From contig RCAB01000886.1 of assembly GCA_003640385.1 (NCBI GenBank), positions 1 through 14,232 of the forward strand: DNA of 14,232 nt, read 5' to 3'. Source of the DNA: Setaria digitata. Taxonomy: Eukaryota > Nematoda > Chromadorea > Rhabditida > Setariidae. Each line of letters opens with the position of its first letter. The first letter of the stretch is position 1. The position numbers and the translations under genes are program-made. A model generated the notes under the pieces. The model was not told the origin of the DNA. It made no database searches and saw only the letters and a list, made by a program, of their open reading frames with translations. Positions 1-10,036 of this stretch are shown here, piece after piece.

Positions 1-1359
1 AAAAAAAAAAGAAAGAAATTTACAACTGTACAACTTCACAAATCACAATACAGTTGTCGCGAAGAAAAGTGCCAAAATACTATTAAATGATGTTTGAAAT
101 AATGGGCTTAGATTTCACAATTTACCTTTGATCTAACAATCAATCAACTGATCAGTCAGTTAATCGATCTATCAAGCAGAATAAGGCAATGAAAGCATAT
201 GAAGTAAGAACAATAATGATATATGATAGTTGTAATGTAGCAGTGAACGTTTCAATAATTGAAATATATACTAAAGTTGCAAAATAAAATAAATAACGTG
301 AAGTGACGTACGTGAATACAAAATTGAACGAATATTGAAATGAAAAATGGAAAAAAAAACTGATTCTATTAAGAACTTTTACGACTTTTTTATCGTTTAA
401 ATTCAGGAAAAAAAAAAGAGAGAAGAAGGGAAAAAAGCTCTGGAGGCAGTATAGAAAAGCAAGATTTGAAAAAACTATAAACTGCATTAGAACAAAAGAA
501 CATGAGAAATGTAATGAGAAATGTTTGTGTATGGAGAGGTAATGGCTCTCAGTAAATTGCTGCAATAATTATAGCCAATTAATGAAATTTTTGGTAATTA
601 AACAGGTAAATTAAAATTTTAGATTAACCTCAGCAGTGATAAGTATGATATCAATCAAATTGCTGGTAGAAAGAATTTCCATTTTTATGTTATTCATTCG
701 ATTCGTTGTTCTCTTCAATTTTTATCTATTCTTAAAGCATTTCTCTTACAAAAATATCATTATATCAGAAGAAAAAAGACATAAATTGACTAGACGACTC
801 TGAAATAAAGAATTTAAATTTCACTGAAGAAGGAACAATTATGATTTTTGATTTTAAGAAAGTTTCAAATCAAACAATAAGTATGCATAATCATAATTGA
901 TTAAAAGATTTAGTACAGATTTTTCAGTTTAGATTTAGTAAGAACAATTGAACATTTATTTACGATGTAAAAAATCTAACTTTTTTGCAACTTTTCAGTG
1001 GTATCTGAGTCCTTTTTACATGGGGTAGGAAATGTAGCATAGAAGAAAATAAAACTATAAAACATCATAATTATGTTTGATTATTATTATTTTTTTAATT
1101 ATCTTCAAGTCAAATACGTGAACTTTGTTTTGTTACTGAGCACCGTGTGAATTGTATCACATTTCTGTTCATGGGAAAAGTATCACGTACGTGAATTTAA
1201 GAGATTTTCTACGCATCAAATGAGATCTTCACAAAATGCTGAGTATTAATTTCTTGGTAGAAAATGATCGGTGGAAACAAAAAAAATTTCACTAATAACT
1301 TATTTCTCACTAGTGATAACTTCCCAAGTTTTCCAGATAATAGAAGATTGGATGAATAT
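1..1359. other. Intergenic, no gene seen
   Basis: This stretch lies beyond the 3' end of the PAN-domain gene. It is very AT-rich, with an A run at the extreme left edge and a purine-rich block around 400-440. I read all six frames and found no open stretch flanked by convincing splice signals or with non-repetitive composition. The longest open frame, minus strand 152-565, is dominated by Phe, Leu and Tyr from poly-A/T DNA. The region probably holds the 3' untranslated part and downstream flank of the minus-strand gene that ends at 1360. Confidence 0.6.
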
Positions 1360-4300
1360 TTAATTTTCAATGTGGTAAGCACCGGAAGTACGCTGCTGTT
1401 TTTCCTGATGAACATTGTCAAAGCGTTCGATAGGAAAACGTTTCATGTGAGTTTTTATCGGAACTGAAAAACCGGTTTCCTTTTTCTTTTTTATGGAATA
1501 ATGAAAATATTTTAAGCATTCATTAACCACAGAGAATTTTATCATAATGACTTGAAATCAAGCAGCTTTATCAGGGAACAAAACTAAATGATATGAAAAA
1601 CAAGATCTGCTGTTTTCTCTTTCAATACTGTCCCAACTGAGTGTGATAAGCTATCAATTTGCATTATTGATTAGCCTATAAATTTTCCAATTTACCGCTT
1701 AACATTTCCTCTCTCTACCACAAATATCGGTTTTGCTCTCTCTCTCAAACTTTATGAAATTTTAGAAAAATTTGAAACGAACATTGTTCCTTACGAAACT
1801 GTTCGAAACATCCATTCTCGAAATAAATCAATCCATCTTGCCGATGCTCCCGAAAATGCTCGGGACTTGATAGTGAATCCTCATCATGCAGTAAACATTT
1901 GCCCGTTCTATTATCAAATAATGCTGACTGTAAGTGTTCAACGTTAACTTTATTGAAATTATCAAAACTGATTACGTAAAAAGAACCTATCATTACTTCA
2001 AATTCGAGTATGTCATATATAAATTTTAATATAAGTGAAGACGACAAAACAAAGCACAAACTTTACAGCTTTCTAAACTTTGAAATTCCTTAATAACAAT
2101 GTCGCGTGGTGTTAGAACGGCTTCTGTATATCAAAGCTTCTGTATCATACGTTATTTTGGTATTATTCCTTGTCAAATTTGAAAAAAAAAAAAAAAGAGG
2201 GAAACTTCTGCTTGTGGAAAAGCAATTTATTAAAAAAATAATAATAATTTTGGCAGCAAACAATACCTTGCAATGAAAATGAGATGCTAAGATGCATAAC
2301 TCAATGCATGCTTGTAATCCTTCTCGACCTTTCGGTATGTCGTTAAAAATTTCCCGAGGTTTAGCATCTATAGTATGGCTTAGAAATGCGATCAAGTCGG
2401 GACATTCCTCAAGAACAGCTAAACTTCCTAAAATACTCCAACTGATATGAAATTTTTGGGAATAAGATATGCATGTTTATTTCCGTTAATTAAATCTTTC
2501 CACTATTAAATCATATTTTGTTTAAACATTGTTACAAAAATGAATGGAAAAATTTAGATTTTAGATTTTTTTTTGATAATTTTGATTTAAATTTGAGGCT
2601 TTTCTGGCTTTTCAACAATTATTGATAAACCTGGATAGCAAAATTTAATTGCTGTCCGAACAGTGAAGTCAATTTGCGGTGATGATATAAAAGCTAAGGA
2701 TGATACGGCAGCATCTTTATTAATATGCGTTACACATAGTCGATTTATTTCATCGTATGTATAAGAATTACATTCTCGTCCAGAATGCTATAATTGGTGA
2801 TTTAAATTGAAATTATCACTGAAAGTAAGTGAATAAATTTAATATTTAATTAAAAATCAATTAATCATTTATCATTAACTGAAAGAATGATTACTGTTGT
2901 GCGCATTTAATGCTTATCGATTATCAGAAGGATAAAAGTGATAACTTTCTGAATTTTTTCTCACTCATTTGTTGTTCTAACTGTTGAATAATTTTTAACA
3001 TTTTAACAAAAATATTGACAAGTACGAATAAACATACAGTGATAAGATTACATTTTGCTTTGCAAGATTTGTATGATCCAGCACTTGTTTTCTTTTCTGT
3101 TTTATCACTTTTTAGTTCAGCATTTTCAATCACCAACCATATCTCAAGTTCATTACTTCCACATAAGCCTACAGTTATACAGTAGCTGAAGTAATTTATA
3201 ATTTAAAAAATAAATTAATAAATTTTCCAAGGAATAAGATTTTCAACACTTGATGTAAAATTACCATTAATCTAGGAGACAGAGATGGAAAATGGGAAGT
3301 TCAATTAGAATATTGTGAGAACTGGAAGGTAGTTCCTTCTAGGATATAACAATATCATCCTTTCTCATAAGTCTTTGGGCGCTGCTTCTCACTTTCAAAA
3401 AAATTATTCAATTGTCTCTCCTAAATAATTTATTAAATTTCATCCGTTTCAAAGTTTTTGATGACTAAAAATTAAAAATTTAAGAATATTTTAAAAAAGA
3501 AAAAGAAAGAAAAGAAAAAAAGAGAAACCTAAAAAAAGAAGCCTTTCCATTTTATTACGTTTGGAAGGTGTCATTGAAATCGATTTAATTTTCGGGATTG
3601 GCATTAACTCATCCATAATTAGTTTTTCGGAATTCAGTATTCTCATTATTTCATTTGTGTCCTAAATAATTGTTTCATGATGAACTAATTTAACAAAAAG
3701 GTATTGACAACAACAAAAATTCCATTTTAAAGAAGATATTATCTCTGAGAATAATTCCTCAACAATACAATTCAAAATATAGAAAGTTAAGCTCAGAAGG
3801 AGATAAAAAGAACTGATAACTGATTCGATCAATTCACTTTAGAATGCTTTCCATAGAACGGTAGCCTTTTACCTCACTTAATTGTTTTGTATTCATTTGA
3901 AAAGTCTTAATTGGAGATCGTCGGATATCTTGCGGAGTAGCTTTCAATAATTTATTCAAATCAACTCCATCTTTCTGACGATCCTTCTCAAAATTTCTAC
4001 CAAGTCGTGGAAGCTTCTCAACGTTGCCAACAAAGAATGATGCATGAGACTGAAATGTTTCCTGATCCAACTGTTCCAATGTTTCCAATTCTCTGAATCC
4101 GGAATCAGCAGAATCTTCTCTGCGCTCAGATGAAGCTGACATCCACTGCATTGACTCACTGCTCATTTCATCGTCCTTTTCAGAAGATACTACTGATATG
4201 ACTGTTGGAGAGGTCAAAGTATTGGCTGTGATGATGCCATTTGCAGAAATCGCAGTCGTTGAATTCATCGCAGAAAGATTCGAATCATCAAATTTTTTAT

Positions 4301-6154
4301 GTTTTTTAAATTTTTGTTCGTTATCAAAGTAGGGAGTTGGAGTGATAGCTCGACCACCTGGTGGTATATGAATTAATGGATTTGCAAGTGCTATCACTGG
4401 CCACTTCACGATTGAACTTTCGCCGTCATTCGTGATGGATGATACTCGCTTCGGGACTGCGAATCCGGAAGCTAGCAGTGTACGATTGGAGCCACTAAGA
4501 AATTGTTCTGTAAGAAAAATCGAAAAAACGGAGAGACTGAACACTGTCAATTTTAACTCAAGTTGACAGAAGATGAAAAATAAAAGTAATCGATTAATTA
4601 ATTATTGCGTTAAGAAGTTGAAATTTTAGAAGACAAAAGAGTAAATGATTTGGAAAAAATAATTTAAACTGCCATTAAATTTAAAAAAAAAAGACAAAAA
4701 CAAACTGAGTTAAAATATTTCACGCCAGCTATACTCGTTATAATTAATTATTACGAAAATGGTTTGTCATAATCAAAATTGACAAAGCTGAATATTGAAA
4801 ATGAATAATTACATAACATTTTAAATCACTCATTAAAGAGCTTTAAATTTTAATAAATAAGTCGTAGTTTAAGATTTAGTTGATAAATTAGAAGTCAGTG
4901 GAAAAAAAAAAGAGGGAAAATTAGATTAAGTACATAAACAGTATAGTTCTATTCATTATCACTAATTAATTATCATCAAAGCTACCTAAGCATTTTTTTC
5001 CAGTAACTCGAAAATAAACCATTCCATGTGCATTTCGTACATGCTGTCGACCATCATCCAAGAAATAATAACAGATATGTTGAAACATATCGTGAACTGT
5101 TGATCGACAACGAGACTGAAAGAACGAAAAGTAATTTCCAGATGATGACAAATGAAAAGACCGAAAAATTGATGAGTGAGAGTTTAACGATGATAATGAG
5201 TGATATGTAATCAGCATACTTAACATTCCACTGTTATCCATCAATAAGTCCGTGGATTTCAGTAATTGTTGCAGAAATATTTTCCTTATTTAATACTTAT
5301 CTACTAATTGTTCAATTTAAAATTGAGAGAAAAAGGAAATGCAAAATTTCGGATACCGAAGAAAGTGCACAAAATACCAAACACTCTTCTGATGCTTTCA
5401 TTCGCCATTCGCTGTGATATGGGATCAAATCTGACAATCGTTGACCAATGTGCCGTTCAAAGCATCGTTCCAACCCTTTAAAAGATTTTTATTTCTTCCT
5501 TTTTAAAAAGAAGAAAAGAAAATTAGAAAGAAAAGAGAATATGGAAATTTTTCTTTCGAAACATTTCTCGGAAAATATCCATAAAGGAAGACTGAAAAAG
5601 TTGTAAATTTAGACTGAATTACAAATTATTTATAATCAATTTCTAGGAAAATGGAATTGACGTGAAAATTATTTTTTCTAAATTCAAATTCATAGAAGAT
5701 GAAAAGAAGACTTTAACATTTTGTCCATTTTTTCTTTTACTATCGTATATTTCACTTTTTATGTTGATAAGTATGCGTTTTAGAAATGATATAACTCAAT
5801 GCAGTTGTGAATTAATGCATTGAGAATATTCGTTAGTTTTATTTTTGCAATTAATCTTAATATTTTTATATGAATAACATAGATAATAACTAATAATCAT
5901 ACTTATTATGCTTAAAATTTTGGTTAATAGAAGTGCTAATCAATTGTCGTCAAATTCTTAAAACCAATAAGTTCATTGAAATGCCAATTACTAACGAAGT
6001 TTACTAAGAAAAAAAAAAAAAAAAAACAAAAAAGAGAAAAATCTTAGATATCACCATCAGTATTTGGTTTGCCATTTCCAGTAGTGGATAGTGATAATAT
6101 TAGGAACAGTAGTAAATTGACTGAAGAATCAGTGTTGCTAACAGTAACAATCAT
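1360..6154 (-). CDS. Secreted protein with three PAN/apple domains, 10 exons
   Basis: Exons on the minus strand, 5' to 3': 6154-6055, 5475-5357, 5115-4986, 4507-3873, 3661-3559, 3168-3038, 2787-2631, 2427-2267, 1927-1795, 1463-1360. All junction phases agree, giving about 590 aa. Residues 1-30 carry a signal peptide with the core LLLFLILSLS. Three six-cysteine PAN domains follow: Cys 38/65/69/76/88/115, 365/398/402/412/424/456 and 467/499/503/511/523/552. Each has the CxxxC of the family (ECLVFC, SCKAKC, ACIELC). Between domains 1 and 2 lies a low-complexity linker rich in Ser, Thr and Glu, about 211 residues in one exon. PAN domains bind protein or carbohydrate ligands; in nematodes they occur in secreted cuticle, apical-matrix and sensory proteins. 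No ZP or transmembrane segment is seen. The exact ligand is unknown. The least certain joins are the donor at 3559 with the acceptor at 3168, and the start exon. An in-frame alternative end (stop 3834-3836) exists. Confidence 0.72.
5795..5824. repeat. Perfect 9-bp inverted repeat in PAN-gene intron 1
   Basis: CTCAATGCA at 5795-5803 is the exact reverse complement of TGCATTGAG at 5816-5824, with a 12-nt loop. It lies in the first intron (5476-6054) of the PAN-domain gene. It could form a hairpin in DNA or RNA, but a stem of this length is not rare by chance in a 14-kb AT-rich window. Confidence 0.5.
6009..6026. repeat. Homopolymer A run (18 nt)
   Basis: Eighteen uninterrupted A residues lie in the first intron of the PAN-domain gene; read on the gene strand this is poly-T. 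It is a likely place for length errors in sequencing. Confidence 0.9.
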
Positions 6155-6388
6155 TTCGGGACGAAAGGGAGAGGCTGTTATTGATATTATGAAGTGATAG
6201 CTGTTAACAGTTGACAAAAGGTGAGATATTATTTTCCAGTGAAAGGAGTAAATTCAACAATCAACTTAGTACCAATTTTATATGTGTATCTATTGATGGG
6301 ATGGTCCATTTTTATCATCTAGCACACTTTATCATCTTTCTGGAAATCTGTCCTAAATTGCATGATGTGATTCATTTATCATTCTTTT

Positions 6389-6450
6389 ATAGACATACTG
6401 ATGTAACTGTATTTAAATGCGCGATGTACGAACAGGAACGCTACCATTGG
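6389..6450 (+). other. Possible orphan exon
   Basis: A T-rich acceptor (ATTCTTTTATAG) comes just before this stretch, and a good donor (TGG followed by GTAAGA) comes directly after it. The open frame between them includes FKCAMYEQERYHW and stays open upstream to 6211. No neighbouring exon joins it convincingly: the next candidate acceptor near 6532 leads to a stop codon after six residues in the matching phase. It could be an exon of a small unannotated gene, a relic, or chance. Confidence 0.25.
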
Positions 6451-6548
6451 GTAAGAAAAAGCGAACCAGGTCATCAATCAGCAACAAATTGCATCAATTG
6501 TTAAGTTCATCGTATTTCTAAACCTTCTCAGTCTCTGGAACAAATTCA

Positions 6549-6854
6549 GTAGAACTTGCCGGCCTTCAAAAATTATCAAATCCAAGAAAATTCCATTCAT
6601 TTTCTCCATTAATCAACAATCCAAAACAATAAATCCCTAGTCACGATAAACCAGGTGATGTGAGGAGCTCTGGATGTTTCATCAAGCCTGTCACAGCTAA
6701 AAATCCGGCGAAGCAACGATTAAAATTTCAAAACTTTAGCACTGCTCAGAGTAGAAGAAATCCAAACAATCAGCCACAAACAAATACATCTCCGACTACT
6801 GCTGTCCACAAATTTTTTCAAATTTTTAAATACCTTATATTTTCGCAGAATTGA
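6549..6854 (+). pseudogene. Possible decayed coding fragment
   Basis: One plus-strand frame reads as ordinary protein, rich in Asn, Gln, Pro and Ser, for about 100 codons from 6549 to the stop at 6852-6854. It is broken once, by TAA at 6630-6632. No splice signals around the TAA would remove it. I recognise no family. The opposite strand is also partly open, so coding potential in this AT-rich DNA is weak evidence. Confidence 0.2.
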
Positions 6855-7014
6855 ATACAACAGAACGTAACCGATATAACGAATTACAAGAATAAATCGC
6901 AATAATTTAAATTTACATAAACGGAAAGAAACAAACAGATCGTGAATAAAAAAATCGCTTTTGCAAAATTCTATTTTAACAAACTGAAAATTCATTAGAA
7001 CTTGATAAACGATA

Positions 7015-7134
7015 GGGCAGCAAGAATATGATGCGAAATTTGGATCTTTGGTTCAAGCAGTCAAAACTGAAAGCTTAGGAATGATTCTCAAAAAAGAAAT
7101 TCATGCAGTGCATGTAGAAAAATACGAAATATAA
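7015..7134 (+). other. Possible short coding fragment ending in a stop
   Basis: Thirty-nine open codons start just after an AG at 7014-7015 and end in TAA at 7132-7134. The composition is balanced (for example ESLGMILKKEIHAVHVEKY), unlike the surrounding low-complexity DNA. It could be the last exon of a plus-strand gene that includes the fragments upstream, but no phase-consistent chain was found. Confidence 0.2.
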
Positions 7135-7546
7135 ACTTATCAGCATAATAATGTTTACAGAACTAAGTCCACTGAAAACTGTAATTTTATAAAAATATCG
7201 TAACACAGCAATTTCATATTCAGATACTAGTAACTAGATTGGAATAAAAAGTCGAAGAAATAATATTCGAGAAATAAAAGCCGGTAAATTATTATTCATT
7301 GTTAGTGTCGCAAATCTTTTCCTGGGATCCAAGTATAGTCATAATATTCATCCAAAAGAATTCAGATAACTCAACTTGATGGAAAATTGTATAATTAATA
7401 GCCATGAAACTATTACATTACTCGAGAAGCATTCTGCTTAAGTTAACATTCAAACATAAAAATAAACAAGCAAACTAAAAAAGAATCCTTTTAAACAAGG
7501 CAGTGAAATTGCTGTGTTGTTGGATATATTAATCCTTTTTCTTCCT

Positions 7547-7552
7547 TTATTT
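7547..7552 (-). terminator. Candidate poly(A) signal overlapping the cap-2 stop codon
   Basis: On the minus strand the last codons read GGT AAA TAA AGG, so AATAAA is formed across the final Lys codon and the stop codon (TTTATT on the plus strand). No other AATAAA was found on this strand down to about 7440. If used, the 3' UTR would be only a few tens of bases. A variant signal further downstream is equally possible. Confidence 0.3.
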
Positions 7553-9562
7553 ACCGATGCCGCCTTTTATCTCTGTTGCAATTTTCTTCTGTCGCTTCAA
7601 TTCCTCAGCATCAAGTGTAGTACGCAATTCACCAACAATTTGCTTCGTTTTCCCAAAGTAAACTTCATTTAATGTTGAGCGAATCTTACTTTCCATATCC
7701 TGAAAATGAATATTTTTCGATTACATAAAGTCACACTAAGTGATTAGTTCAACGATTAGCTCAACTATCACTGATAAACGGCAGATCCCAATACGAACAT
7801 AAACAGTCGTCCAAAGGAAATAAAAATGTTTACAACTCAGAAAAAGAAAAAATATTATTTAATGCAGCTTCCCTCAAGTTTCTGAATTTGGAGAAACAAA
7901 ATATTTGCAAGAGAGTAACTTACTTCTATCATTTTGCCGATATTAATGAGATGAGTGTTTGCCGAGTCATTTACTGGATGATCAGCTTCAACCTCAAACA
8001 GCAAAACAATAACTGTAGGCGGGATGAAAAATTCGAACTGAAGTAAAAAGAGGTGATATCACTTACTTTTTAATAGAAATAAAAATGAAAATCACCTGCC
8101 GTGTAACCGATCCTCCCAAATTCATCATACCACTTGCTTGTTTAGTCATTTGTAGCCAAAGCATCACTGTACTTGTGAGCTTATAGTGTGCATGCCTCCC
8201 ACCAGCCTGAAAAATTACATCTTAAACTTCATTTCCTGTCAATAAATGCGGAAAAGAGAAAGGGCCGCAGCAACTAATGATGTATATTCTGTAAAAAAAA
8301 AAAAAAAAAAATGATTGAGAGAAGAAAGGCAACAAGTGAAAAAAAAGGCATACTTTTTCTTGTATTTCAACCACATGGATCGAGTCCCAGCAACCCTGTA
8401 TATTGCGTAAGCCATCACCAATTTTTTTGATTAAGACAACGCCTGCAAAACCATAGTCCAAATCCCAGAAGTAGACGGACGATACGCCACCCTCGAAATA
8501 TCTACAAAAACATTTCACGTAACTTAAATTGATAACTAGAGTCAATCAGATGAAAAACGGTACTACCAATTTCTACTTAATCAACTGTAATGTATGCTCA
8601 GCTAAATCGAGCAGACGACACAAAACAGAGAACAACAACATCCCAGAATTCGTGTAATTCATCTTCGTCGGAAATACGGATAATAAAGGTGTTTTGTTCA
8701 AAAATAATCAGGCGATTTAAATATTCACTTGTTGAAAGAACCAGACGGCAAGACTTACGCATCTCTGTATGCCTCGAATGCTGCATTCATTTCAATTTCG
8801 AGCTTACGAAGCTTATCAGATGGAGAAGCACCGTCTTCTAGTGGTGGATCATAGGTATTCGACCACGGAGAGCTGTAAAATATTCAAAGATATTTACACA
8901 GACAGCAATGATAGAAATGCTAAAGAAAAAGCATGTAAGTTAAGCACAATAAAATCCAAATGAAAAAGATAACAGAAAATCTAACATGACAAAAAATTCT
9001 AAAATTTAATAAATACCAATGAAAAAACCAACCGATAACTATCGCTGTCTCTGTTATAATCACAGAGGAGATATTCCTTTCCTGTTTCTTTATCACGAGC
9101 AATTTTCAACGGTTGATCAACAGCACTAAGCAAGTCATCCACCAAACGAGGACACAGATCAATTAAGTCATTCAAATTTTTTTCTACTTGTTGAGGTGGT
9201 AAACGCCTCATCAAGTCTAAAGCACAGTCGAGCTGCTGGTCTCCCTGGAGATATTCAATGATACACAATTCACATAAATTTTTATAATCTCAGGATTTTT
9301 ATGGCCCTTAAAAGTGTAGATGATGTAATAGCAACTTGTTTAGTGAAAAGTTACACTTGACCTCAATCTTAATTCATATCCAGGAACTAAATCACATGAA
9401 AATGAAAAATTTTCTTCATTTCAAACTTAGGCAGCAACCATGAAAGAAATCCTGTTCTTAATCTATGTAAGGTAGTTACAATTGGTGAGATAAAATGATT
9501 CAAATTGAGAATTTCATAGAAGAAAAATTGGCAACTTTGTCAGAGTGAAAAAAACATACCAT
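7547..9562 (-). CDS. cap-2: F-actin capping protein subunit beta (CapZ beta)
   Basis: Exons on the minus strand, 5' to 3': 9562-9560 (the ATG alone), 9244-9033, 8872-8759, 8501-8354, 8206-8096, 7992-7924, 7699-7547. All phases agree and give 269 aa, the usual length for the family. The sequence is almost collinear with known CAPZB proteins: [19 protein letters not shown] at the N-terminus, then [50 protein letters not shown], and [13 protein letters not shown] near the end. The last ~25 residues form the charged C-terminal 'tentacle'. With the alpha subunit, the protein caps actin barbed ends in the cytoplasm and in muscle Z-lines or dense bodies. The exon beginning at 7992 uses a TTTGAG acceptor, chosen because it keeps family length; a TTCAG acceptor at 8038-8040 would insert 15 in-frame residues. 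The start exon is preceded by TTTTCAG, as for a trans-spliced gene. Confidence 0.93.
8293..8311. repeat. Homopolymer A run (19 nt) in a cap-2 intron
   Basis: Nineteen A residues lie in the intron between cap-2 exons 4 and 5 (8207-8353). On the gene strand this is a T run. It has no coding effect but is a likely site of length error. Confidence 0.9.
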
Positions 9563-9568
9563 AACTCT

Positions 9569-9575
9569 CTGAAAA
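9569..9575 (-). promoter_or_regulatory. Probable spliced-leader acceptor of cap-2
   Basis: Read on the minus strand this is TTTTCAG, followed six bases later by ATG and then directly by a GTATGT donor. A first exon of nine bases between an acceptor and a donor makes sense if a spliced leader is joined here in trans, supplying the rest of the 5' UTR. An undetected upstream cis exon would also explain the acceptor. Confidence 0.6.
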
Positions 9576-9830
9576 TCAGAGACACTCAACCAAGCAAGCT
9601 TAAAGCGAGAAATGAAGCGACTTCACGGTAATTCTCTACTTATTGCACCTGAAAAAAGTAGTGCTAGCCATCTAGACTTTTGTAATCTAATTATAACAGC
9701 GAAAAAATATTTATATGAGATGAAGTGATAATTAAGAAATGCGCAGAATTGAGCAAGTTTGTATCGAGAAAATTTTATTGAGCATTTCGATATTAATGAA
9801 ACAACACATCTCAGTGAATAACAAATCAAC

Positions 9831-9912
9831 TTGGCACAATTTCTCACATAAATAATAGAAAATAGAATAATTTGGCACAATTTCTCACAAAGATAGTAAA
9901 AAACAGAAAAAT
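9831..9912. repeat. Two-copy 41-bp tandem repeat
   Basis: TTGGCACAATTTCTCACA occurs exactly at 9831-9848 and at 9872-9889. The remaining 23 bases of each 41-bp unit are similar but diverged (A-rich, GATAGTA against AATAATA). The repeat sits between two divergent genes. Confidence 0.85.
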
Positions 9913-10036
9913 TATAAGTTAATTAATTTCAGCTTACACCGTACCAACTAAACAAATGGCTTGTACAGTACAGTCTCAATGAACTTCCCAACAGATGCAA
10001 AATTTTAGAGTTCATTTCATTTCAAAATTTTGTAGC

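Larger units (their letters stand above)
6155..7546. other. Intergenic region with weak exon-like plus-strand fragments
   Basis: This region separates the 5' end of the PAN-domain gene (minus strand) from the 3' end of cap-2 (minus strand), so it should hold the PAN promoter and the cap-2 downstream flank. Possible trans-splice acceptors for the PAN gene lie at 6175-6177 and 6201-6203, read on the minus strand; neither is the ideal TTTTCAG. Several plus-strand stretches look partly coding (entries at 6389, 6549 and 7015), but they do not join in consistent phase. From 7135 to 7546 I see nothing coding. Confidence 0.5.
9569..10036. promoter_or_regulatory. Divergent promoter region between cap-2 and the 219-aa gene
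   Basis: About 470 bp separate the start regions of cap-2 (minus strand) and the unrecognised plus-strand gene. No coding exon was found in it. It should contain the transcription starts of both genes and carries the 41-bp tandem repeat described separately. The plus-strand end of the region, TTTTGTAG at 10028-10035, followed by C and ATG, looks like a trans-splice acceptor for the plus-strand gene. Confidence 0.5.

Noticed and set aside
152..565. Minus-strand 137-codon open frame
   Set aside because: Composition is driven by A/T runs (Phe, Ser, Leu, Tyr), with no splice context and no recognisable motif.
1264..1467. Plus-strand 67-codon open frame
   Set aside because: It lies antisense to the last PAN-gene exon, which has a matching acceptor and phase.
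3276..3328. Plus-strand exon-like stretch flanked by CTAG and GTAGTT, reading DRDGKWEVQLEYCENWK
   Set aside because: It lies inside an intron of the minus-strand PAN gene and no partner exon was found on the plus strand nearby. Probably chance.
3339..3391. Terminal exon of an independent cytoplasmic gene ending at a TAG at 3339-3341
   Set aside because: Its acceptor (TTGAAAG) is poor, and the cysteine pattern shows that the exons on both sides belong to one PAN protein. Kept only as an alternative end.
5200..5300. Extra PAN-gene exon at about 5213-5291 (two frames look coding)
   Set aside because: Neither frame offers a donor that matches the phase of the next exon; one meets a stop codon. 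Direct joining of 5357 to 5115 is in phase and completes PAN domain 1.
6720..6995. Minus-strand 91-codon open frame
   Set aside because: Hydrophobic, A/T-driven composition, no splice context, and antisense to a more ordinary plus-strand frame.
8590..8963. Plus-strand open frames over cap-2
   Set aside because: They are antisense to a securely identified cap-2 exon and its introns.
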